Source: Eustoma russellianum (lineage: Eukaryota > Streptophyta > Magnoliopsida > Gentianales > Gentianaceae). Taken from it: a stretch of DNA of 64,000 nucleotides. Below the pieces are notes generated by a model that was not told the origin of the DNA, searched no databases, and worked only from the letters and a program-made list of their open reading frames with translations. The stretch spans positions 20,064,216 through 20,128,215 of the forward strand of contig AP025040.1 in the NCBI GenBank assembly GCA_036186865.1, in the 5' to 3' direction. This document shows positions 56,275 through 64,000 of this stretch, in pieces; the first letter of the stretch is position 1; each line of letters begins with the position of its first letter. The position numbers were made by a program, and so were the translations under genes.

Positions 56275-57057
56275 ACATCAAGTTGATGTGCCTAACATGG
56301 ATGATATTGTTAAAGGTCGTTCTAGAAAAAAGCTCAATGATGGAGAATCGACGACATATTTTCATCATTTTCGCACAGAAATTTTCATAAAGGTACTTAA
56401 TTTCTATTCATTGTAATTGATACGTACACTATTGATCATTGATTTGTCTATATCTTGATTTTTTCAATATAAAATCTTAGGTAATTGACATCATTGCTGC
56501 GGAAATAGATACACACTTCACCAAGCCAGCACAGATTTACTTAGATGTGTGATGTACCTTGATCCTTCCAATTCTTTTGCAAATTTTGATCATAGTCAAT
56601 TGCTACACGTTGCTGAGTTATATCCAGACGATTTCACTACCAAGGATCGAATTGAGCTCAACCATGAACTTAAAAGTTACATTGTTGATATGAAATCAAA
56701 TGAAGTATTCTCTCATATTACTAATCTTGGAGTTCTTGAAAAGAAGATGGTGGAGTTGAATTATCACAATTACTTTCCTTTAGTATATCGGCTCATCGAG
56801 TTAGCATTGATCTTACCTGTCGGAACAGCGAGTGTGGAAAGAAGTTTTTCTGCGATGAATATAATAAAGACTGATCTGCTCAACCGGTTGGGAGACGACT
56901 TACTATCGGACTGTTTACTGTGTTACTTCGAGAAGTAAGTTTTTGGAACCATTTCAAATGAAAACATTATGCAACAATTTCAGAATTTGGAAACTCGAAG
57001 AAATTTGTTGCGGCCACCGATAATCCCTCCTGCTGTTCGTCCTTCATTTCGTAAATA
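56275..57057 (+). pseudogene. hAT transposase C-terminal region with one intron
   Basis: Reading frames show VPNMDDIVKGRSRKKLN and TTYFHHFRTEIFIK, then an 88-bp GT-AG intron (56393-56480), VIDIIAAEID, a frameshift near 56525, LDPSNSFANFDHSQLL, LAELYP-type AELYPDDF, and the hAT dimerisation block LIELALILPVGTASVERSFS, DLLNRLGDDLLSDCLLCYFEK. A TAA at 56936-56938 interrupts, after which the same frame continues to FQNLETRRN and ends at 57057. Catalytic N-terminal parts are missing, so the protein could not cut DNA. The family is the plant hAT transposases annotated as TTF or ZMYM1-like. Confidence 0.87.
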
Positions 57058-57353
57058 AAAGGTATGTCGAGCGTCAAATTAATAACTTTTGTTGGATATT
57101 GCTGCTTGTTAATGTTGCTTATGAATAACTTTTGTTGGATATTGTTGATGGTTGCTTATTATTGTTGTATTTTGATTAGTGGATGTGTTGGTTTAGATTT
57201 TATGTTATAATATTTGCATATATCTATATTGTAAGGGAGTTTTTGCCGGATTTTCGATGGAATGTCTATTGAGTCCGAAAAGGTGGACGGTGATCCCATA
57301 GTGTGAATTTTGCCCCCCAAAAAGTAGCCGCTGTGTCCGCCACTGCTCGCGCT

Positions 57354-58742
57354 ACTGGGGGCAGAGAGAAATCCAATGTGAAGAGTGAGTTGCTGGAAAC
57401 ATTAGTATGTTAGGAAAGATGATGCGTTACTATGTTGGCCTCCCGAGGCACATGCTGTATGATACTTCCTGTGATGGTCAGAAAGTAAGCTAACTGGTGG
57501 TGGATAATCTCCAATGCAGACCATGTAAAGATGTTGTCCTGAACAAGAGCAACCATGTTTAAGCAATCGGGTTCCACCACAATGTTCCTATACTGAATAC
57601 CAAAGTACATGACACTATATAACATCGCCTGCATCTCAGCAAGAAGTGGAGTCATACATGGAAGTGAAAAGGATATAACACCCACTAATCGACCGTGATG
57701 GTCGTGTAGAATAGCTTCGACTTTGGCATTTCTTCGACCTGTGGCAGGTCAAAACATTCAATTTTAATTTACTGGATGGAGGAAGTTGCCATTTTACCAC
57801 TGCTAGCGAAGTTTCAGGATCGGGGAAAGCCCCTCCGTAATTAAATCTTCATGATTTGCAGCATATTTCCTTCCCAACATAGACGACGTCCAAATGTAGC
57901 ATGCCATACGAGCAAACTATCTAAATTTTTGACTGATAAATCTGCCTCACCAAACTTAATGCTAGTGTATACCTTCCAAATGGACCAGCATATCAGGGAT
58001 GGTGCAGCTATCCGATAATGTACCAAGAAGGAACAGGAGGATGAACTCAACCACCATTTAAGTAAGTATGTGCGCAAAGAGATCTAGCTTGGAAGTGGGC
58101 CGTCAAGTGTCACTGCGAATCTAGTCCATACCCCCTAATGTAGATCACTGGAGAAAAATTTGATTGAGACTTGCCGAGTCTTGTTTGCAAAATGGAAATA
58201 TAGAGGGATAAACATGTACAAACCATTGTAGTTATCCGCAATAGGAATAGCGCGATGGAATGATTTCCACATGAAAATGCTCGGCGCCTTAGGAAGGGAC
58301 CTTCACCAAATAAATTTATAGGATAAAAGTGTTGAACAAGGAATCCGAATATCTTCGTCTGCTTGTCGTAGTGAAAATGAACCATTGAGGGCTGATGTCC
58401 ATAATACATGCTGATCACTGAAAGTGGTATGCTCTATGCAAAAACCATGAATCGAGCAAATTCTCTTCCATCCCGGAGAATCATATAGTCTAAGAGAGAA
58501 ATCACCACGCGAAGCATAACTACTGCGCATATACTTAGCCCATACAGAGTGTTTCATTTGAAAGTTCTGCCAAAGCTTGCAATCATAGGCTTGCTGCGCA
58601 TCCAAGATATTTTGTATGCCCAATCCCTCCCTCTGCCTCTTGGGTGCAGAGTTTTGTGCAAGAAACCCAATGATGTCGGACGCTCCAGATAAAATATGTC
58701 ATTTTGCGATGTATCTCATCTACTACACTTCTTGGTAGCTTT
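57354..58742 (-). pseudogene. LINE-IV: RT end, zf-RVT region and RNase H
   Basis: On the minus strand: LPRSVVDEIHRKMTYFIW, KLCTQEAEGGIG and NILDAQQAYDCKLWQNF (58742-58303) form the post-RT region. FMWKSFHRAIPIADN and LLKWWLSSSSC, LICWSIWKVYTSIKFG (58420-57841) cover the zf-RVT region, with its cysteines decayed. MGVISFSLPCMTPLLAEMQAML, IVVEPDCLNMVALV and IQHVPREANIVTHHLS (57685-57410) are RNase H. Frameshifts separate the blocks. The hAT element lies after RNase H and copia element 3 cuts the upstream side at 58743. Confidence 0.83.
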
Positions 58743-58859
58743 TGTTGGAAAAGTATGTTAAAGTACTTTACTATGTGCTCCAAACTTATATATAACTTAT
58801 ATGATGTTGTTTGGGAGATTGAAATGATGTTATGAACACTTTGAACTTGAAATAGGTCA

Positions 58860-59130
58860 CTTGGATCGATCCATGTTTAGGCTGGATCGAACCAAGTGAA
58901 AGCTAGAATAAAGTTAAGTGTTCTAGAAGACTTCGATCGATCTATGTAAGGGACATCGATCGATCGATGTGGTGTGGTGGAATGCTGGAAGCTTTCTGTC
59001 CAACATAGATTGATCACATCGATCGATCGATGTATACATCGATCGATCTATGTGAGGCAGAATGAAAGTCAAAATTTTCTGTCCAACTTCGATCGATCGA
59101 AGTGACATAGATCGATCGATGTGATAGATC
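58860..59130 (+). repeat. CGATCGAT palindrome cluster in copia element 3 LTR
   Basis: ACATCGATCGATCGATGT, a perfect 18-nt palindrome, occurs at 58953-58970 and 59016-59033, with further CGATCGATC blocks around it. Confidence 0.88.
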
Positions 59131-59292
59131 GATGTGTCAATAGATAGAACTTTTCACCTTGAATTGCATCCTTTGGTCCAAGATTCATCTCCTTTCACCC
59201 ATGAACGGTAAACAACTGACATTGAGGGTTGAAAAGATGTTGAAAAGATGTTGAAACAAGTTTCAAAAACGGTCTTTAACACACCCCAAGGT

Positions 59293-59302
59293 CTATATAT
59301 AG
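59293..59302 (+). promoter_or_regulatory. LTR TATA box (CTATATATAG)
   Basis: CTATATATAG followed about 30 bp later by an ACA-rich start region fits a plant core promoter. Confidence 0.6.
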
Positions 59303-59614
59303 TACACCTTTGTATCTTCAACAATATACTACACATTCTTACAAAAACTAAGGAAATTTCAGCATCCTTTCTCCTTCTACTATCTTCATCTTCAATCTCT
59401 TCTAAAGCAAGTTCAATCTTCCTCTTCTAGAGCAAAGGAAAGGCAGAAAGCTGTTATATCTTGGGAAGCATTAGTCTCGTTGTCAACCTTGCTCACCAGG
59501 TAAATGCTAAATTGCTTTAAGGATAGAGTTATCTAGAAACTCGTCTCGGCTTTAGTTTTGACTGTTTTCTTGTTTGTATTGTCATTATTCTCAACATTCT
59601 TAAAGCAATTTACT

Positions 59615-60547
59615 ATGGCAACCAAGCAAACACTTCCTGATATGTCTAAGATGGAGCCATTTGATGTCAAATTCTACAAGAGGTGGGCGGCCAAAGTGTT
59701 GTTCTTCCTCGAGATGCTTTCGGTTTCTTATGTGCTCAAGATGGATATACCAAATGATGAAACCAAAGCACGCAAATATGATGTGGACAATACTACTTGC
59801 AGAGGTCATATTCTACACTTCTTGTCCAACTCCTTGTTTGACATCTATGTCAAATTCACTTCTGCAAAGGAGATTTGGTCAGCGCTGGGAAACAAATACG
59901 GTGCTGAAGATATTGGCAAACGCAAGTACGTGGTAAGTGAATTCCTGAAGTTCCAGATGGTTGATCATGCTCCAATCAATGATCAAATCCATCAATTCCA
60001 ACAACTGGTGAATAATCTAGAACAAGAAGGAATTGAGATTGATGAGACATTCTATGTGGCGGCACTTTTGGAGAAACTTCCTCCTTTTTGGAGCAAATAC
60101 AAGAAGAGAGGATAGCATGACGATGTCAAGTTGTCCCTAGATGCTGTAATCAAACAAATATGCATCGAAGAGAACAACAGAATGGAACATGAATCTCACC
60201 GTGAAGAGTGCGTCAAGGCTAATGTAGTGGAGCATGCTGCGAAGAAACCAAAGTTCCATAACAACAACAACAGCAGTAACTACAGCAGTGGAAACAAAGG
60301 TAAGAAAGTTGTGCAAGTCCAGAACAAGATGAAAGGAGTCTGCTGGGTATGTGGAAAGCCAAGACACCGAGCAGTCAACTGCAGAAAGAGGAAGGGCCAA
60401 ACTAGCGACCAAGCAAACCTTGTGGAGGCTAAAGGAGCAGCAGACGGCATCATTGTAGCAGTCGTCCTAACAGAGGTAAACCTTGTTGGTGGCTCTATGG
60501 AATGGGTGGTAGACACAGGCTCTACCAGGCATATTTCTAACCAGTAA
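59615..60547 (+). pseudogene. gag: Gag and protease start, copia element 3, first copy
   Basis: ATG 59615 (MATKQTLPDMSKMEPFDV) opens copia Gag: FYKRWAAKVLFFLEML, ILHFLSNSLFDIYV, SAKEIWSALGNKYG, INDQIHQFQQLVNNL and ALLEKLPPFWSKYK. A TAG at 60113-60115 interrupts where the second copy has Lys; the same frame then continues through DAVIKQICIEENNRM, the CCHC knuckle CWVCGKPRHRAVNC and the protease motif EWVVDTGSTRHIS. A frameshift and stop end it at 60547. Gag packages the RNA; this copy is closest to the LTR and has the only start codon. Confidence 0.85.
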
Positions 60548-60730
60548 AGACCTATTTTATAAATACAAAGAAATAGGCAGTGATGAGCAAGTCTTCTTGG
60601 GAGATGCACATAGTACCCAAGTCCTTAGAAAGGTAAAGGTGCTTCTCAAGTTGACTTCTGGGAAGAAACTGGAATTGAGCAATGTGTTGCATGTTCCTGC
60701 CATGCATAGGAACTTGATCTCTGGAGTGCT

Positions 60731-61761
60731 TGCTGTTCTTCCTCGAGATGCTTTTGCTTTCTTATGTGCTCAAGATGGATAAACCAAATGATGAAACCGA
60801 AGCACACAAATATGATGTGGACAATACTATTTGTAGAGGCCATATTCTACACTTCTTGTCCAACTCCTTGTTGACATCTATGTCAAATTCACTTATGCAA
60901 AGGAGATTTGGTCAGCGCTGGAAAACAAATATGGTGCTGAAGATATTGGCAAAGGCAAATACATGGTAAGTGAATACCTGAAGTTCTAGATGGTTGATCA
61001 TGCTCCAATCAATGATCAAATCCATCAATTCCAACAACTGGTGGATAATCTGGAACAAGAAGGAATTAAGATTGATGAGCATTCCAGGGGGCGGCACTTT
61101 TGGAGAAACTTCCTCCTTCTTGGAGCAAATACAAGAAGAGAGGAAAGCATGACGACGCCAAGTTGTCTCTAGATGATGTAATCAAACAAATACACATCGG
61201 AGAGAACAAAAAAATGGAAAATGAATCTCACCGTGAATAGGGCGTCAAGGCCAATGTAGTGGAGCATGATGCAAAGAAACCAAAGTTCCATAACAACAAC
61301 AGCGGCAACTACAGCAGTGGAAACAAAGGTAAGAAAGTTTATGTGCATGTCGAAAACAAGATGAAAGGAGTCTGCTGGGTGTGTGAAAAGCCAGGACATC
61401 GAGCATTCAACTGCAGAAAGAGGAAGGGCCAAACTAGCAACCAGACAGACCTTGTGGAGGCTAAAGGAGCAGCAGACGACATCATTGTAGCAGTCGTCCT
61501 AACAGAGGTAAACCTTGTTGGTTGCTCTACGGAATGGGTGGCAGACACAGGCGCTACCAGGCATATTGCTACCAGTAAAGACCTATTTTCTGAATACAAA
61601 AAAAAGGCAGTGATGAGCAAGTCTTCTTGGGAGATGCGCATAGTACCCAAGTCCTCGGAAAGGGTAAGGTGCTTCTCAAGTTGACTTCTGGGAAGAAACT
61701 GGAATTGAGCAATGTGTTACATGTTCCTGCCATGCGTAGGAACTTGATCTTCAGAGTGCTG
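60731..61761 (+). pseudogene. Second copy of Gag and protease, copia element 3
   Basis: It repeats 59698-60730 with scattered changes. It starts inside Gag (FFLEMLLLSYVLKMD), lacks the first 28 or so residues, and carries frameshifts near 60870 and 61080 and a stop near 61240. The knuckle reads CWVCEKPGHRAFNC and the protease EWVADTGATRHIATSKDLF. Its end joins the integrase region normally, so in the original element this copy's right edge and the first copy's left edge were contiguous. Confidence 0.88.
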
Positions 61762-63022
61762 CTGAACAAGGCCAACACCAAACTTGTTTTAGAATCTAAT
61801 AAACTTGTTTTGTCTAGAAATAGAGAGTTCATTGGCAAGGGATTCTGTAACGGGGGGTTGCTTGTACTTGACGCTGTATGTATTCATAATAATAAATATG
61901 CATCTAGTTTAGTTTATTCTGTTGAGTCTCTTGATATGTGGCATGCTAGACTAGGACATGCATACATAAGAGCCATAAAGAAACTCAAAAACATGAATAT
62001 GATCGTATGATGATGATAATTTTGACAAGCGTGAACATTGTGTTGAGGCTAAACATCATAAGGAACCGTTTAAGAAAGTTGATATAGTTTCTCAAAAACT
62101 TGGTTTGATCAATAATGACTTAGGTCATTTTAAGAATCATATGAGTAAAGGTGGTAAAAAGTACTATGTTACTTTTATTGATGATTATTCTAGATATGCA
62201 AAGGTATATTTACTAAGTCATAAGGATGAGACCGAGTCTACGTTTATAAGCTACAAGAATGAGGTTGAAAATCAATTAGACCTAAGGATCAAAAGGCGTA
62301 GGACTGATAGAGGTGGTGAATATAGTACAGATTCTTTACAAAAGTTTTATGAAGAAAATGGCATTATTCATGAAGTAACCCATCCGTACACTCCTCAGTC
62401 AAACGAAGTAGCCAAAAGGAAAAATAGAACGTTGAAAAATATGACGACTGCAATGTTGGTTAGTTCAAGATTGCTAGATAACATGTGGGATGAGGCAATC
62501 TTGACTGCATGTCATATTTTAAATAGATTACCTCATAAGAAACTAGATAAAATGCCATATGAGTTGTGGAAAGGCTACGCTCCCAACTTGAATTATTTGA
62601 AAGTGTGGGGGTGTCTAGCAAAGGTTGTTATTCCTGATTTTAAGAGAAGTAAAATTGTCGTTGGGTATGCTCAGAATAGTGCAACATACAGATTCGTGGC
62701 TATAGATAATAATTCTATATTGAAATCTAAGGATGCTGAACTCTTTGAGCATATCTTTCCTATGAATAGACAATCTGGTGTTGTTTCTAGATTTGAGGTA
62801 GGCGAGTCTAGTAAGACCGTAGTTGAACCAGAAGTTGATCTTCCTAGAAGAAGTAAGAGACAAAGGATTGAGAAGTCATTTGGAAGTGATTTCATAGCGG
62901 CGTTTATTTTAGAGGATGATCCTAAAACTTATGGAGATGCCATAAAGTCAATAGATTCTAAGTTTTGGAAAGAAGCCATTAATAGTGAACTTGAATCCAT
63001 TTTAAGTAACAATACTTGGTAG
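61627..63022 (+). pseudogene. Protease end and integrase, copia element 3
   Basis: HSTQVLGKGKVLLKLTSGKK, LSNVLHVPAMRRNL and LDMWHARLGHAYIRAIKKL lead to the integrase zinc domain; a frame change occurs near 62005. The core has FIDDYSRYAKVYL, RRTDRGGEYS and, at the third position, NEVAKRKNRTL where family members have NGVAERKNRT: the catalytic Glu is Lys (62414-62416). The C-terminal part (LKVWGCLAKV, SKIVVGYAQNS) follows. A TAG at 63020-63022 after SNNTW stops it before RT. Confidence 0.87.
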
Positions 63023-63031
63023 TTAGTATAC

Positions 63032-64000
63032 TTGCCTAGAGGATGTAAGCCTATCAGTTGTAAGTGGGTCTTTAGGAAGAAACTAAAGACGGATGGAACA
63101 ATTGATAAGTTTAAATCTAGGCTTATCGCTAAAGGATTCACACAACAAGAGGGTATAGATTTCTTTGATACTTACTCTCCGGTTGCTAGAATCACTACTA
63201 TTAGAGTATTAATAGCACTTGCTTCCATTTATAAACTTGTTATTCACCAAATGGATGTAAAAATACCATTTTCAAATGGAGACTTAGACGAGGAAATATA
63301 CATGAAACAACCGGAGGGTATGATAGTGAGAAGCCAAGAGCATAAAGTATGTAGGCTTAAGAAATTCTTATATGGTCTTAAACAAGCACCTAAACAATGG
63401 CATGAAAAATTTGACAATGCTTTGTTGTCAAATGGTTATATAGAAAATGAAAGTGACCGGTGCGTGTACAACAAATTTGATGATTGTGATGGTGTCATTA
63501 TTTGTCTTTATGTTGATGATATGTTAATTTTTGGTACCAACATAAATGTTGTAAATGACACCAAATCATTTTTTTCTTCCGTTTTGACATGAAGGACATG
63601 GGGAAAGCGGATATAATTCTTGGTCTTAAGTTAGTGGAAAAATGTGGGGTTATTTAATTTCTCAAGAACACTATGTGGAGAAAATGTTGAGAAAGTTTAA
63701 TCATTTTGATGTAAAACCAGTTAGTTCTCCTTATGATGCCCATGTGACGTTTACTAAGAATATGTTTGAAATTGTATCACAATGTGAGTATGTTAGAATA
63801 ATTGGTAGTGTAATGTATTTGATGAATTGCACTACGCCTGACATTGCATATGTCGTGAATAGACTTGCAAGATATACTCATAATCCTAATGAAAAACATT
63901 GGTGTGCATTACGACGATGATTGAGATATCTTAAAGGTTCAATAAATTTATGACTCATGTTTAGTGGTTCACCCGCTGTTTTAGAAGGTTACTGTGATGC
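63032..64000 (+). pseudogene. Reverse transcriptase and RNase H start, copia element 3
   Basis: In the same frame as integrase: PISCKWVFRKKLKTDGTID, LIAKGFTQQEGIDFFDTY, IHQMDVKIPFSNGDLDEEIY, FLYGLKQAPKQWHEKF and LYVDDMLIFG (YVDD intact). A frameshift in a T-run near 63575 and another near 63640 lead to GYLISQEHYVEKMLRKF, MNCTTPDIAYVVNRLARY, and the window ends at LEGYCDA, the first block of RNase H. It is truncated by the window edge. Confidence 0.88.

Larger units (their letters stand above)
46787..57345 (+). mobile_element. hAT transposon, interrupted by a gypsy element
   Basis: The left end CAGGGGCGTTCAGAAGG (46787) and right end (reverse complement CAGTGGCGGACACAGCGG, ending 57345) are imperfect terminal inverted repeats. 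8-bp target duplications CTCGCTCT (46779-46786) and CTCGCGCT (57346-57353) match 7/8. Without the gypsy element it is about 1.8 kb and holds only the C-terminal part of a transposase. It sits in LINE-IV. Family: plant hAT related to TTF/ZMYM-type transposases. Confidence 0.87.
58743..59510 (+). repeat. 5' LTR of copia element 3 (right end approximate)
   Basis: It has a clear start but no recognisable initiator-Met primer site, so the LTR end is placed only roughly before the Gag leader. It contains a palindrome cluster (58860-59130) and a TATA box. Confidence 0.6.
58743..64000 (+). mobile_element. Copia element 3, running off the window
   Basis: LTR, Gag, protease, integrase, RT and start of RNase H in copia order. 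The 5' end TGTTGGAAAAG at 58743 follows LINE-IV RT sequence; the TSD would be GCTTT (58738-58742). Lineage is uncertain: Gag and integrase wording look Tork/Tnt1-like. A tandem duplication of about 1.03 kb repeats most of Gag and protease. Stops, frameshifts and a changed integrase residue show it is inactive. The 3' LTR lies beyond the window. Confidence 0.83.

Overview
The window looks like plant nuclear heterochromatin built almost entirely from nested retrotransposons. Every long coding trace belongs to a transposable element: Ty1/copia with a primer site matching initiator-Met tRNA, a Ty3/gypsy chromovirus of Tekay/Del type, plant L1-type LINEs with a C-terminal RNase H, and a hAT element. 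I see no host gene, tRNA, rRNA or CRISPR array. The species cannot be named from this sequence.

Layout. 1-9696: a SIRE/Maximus-like copia element (LTR family A) whose 5' end lies before the window. 9697-15737 (-): an internally deleted relative (LTR family B) keeping only a gag coiled-coil ORF. 15738-27354: a degenerate Tekay-like element (Tekay-II); its 3' LTR is interrupted by a solo family A LTR, which is itself interrupted by a reverse-oriented solo family B LTR. 27355-28302: the end of another Tekay-type LTR. 28303-40605: a reverse family A LTR split by LINE-I, whose ORF1 is split by a small Ale/Retrofit-like copia element (34846-40011). 40640-45566: two plus-strand LINE 3' ends, the first interrupted by a solo family B LTR with a perfect TSD. 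46080-58742 (-): LINE-IV, interrupted by a hAT element (46787-57345), which is interrupted 35 bp inside its left end by a full-length Tekay-type gypsy element (46822-55585, TSD GCCGT). 58743-64000: a third copia element with a tandem duplication of gag-protease, running off the window.

Most striking: the full-length gypsy element appears to carry three short spliceosomal introns (94, 77 and 67 bp, all GT-AG). They lie at the gag/protease junction, inside RT and inside RNase H. Removing them restores one pol frame with a single stop left, and each intron carries an in-frame stop. This suggests that splicing sets the Gag to Gag-Pol balance: unspliced RNA would give Gag and serve as genome, spliced RNA would give Gag-Pol.

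Other signals: an array of hairpins with a constant loop and covarying stems in Tekay LTRs, conserved stem-loops in LINE 3' UTRs, CGATCGAT palindrome clusters shared by two unrelated copia LTRs, and several dated nesting events. All comparisons were made by eye, without alignments or database searches.
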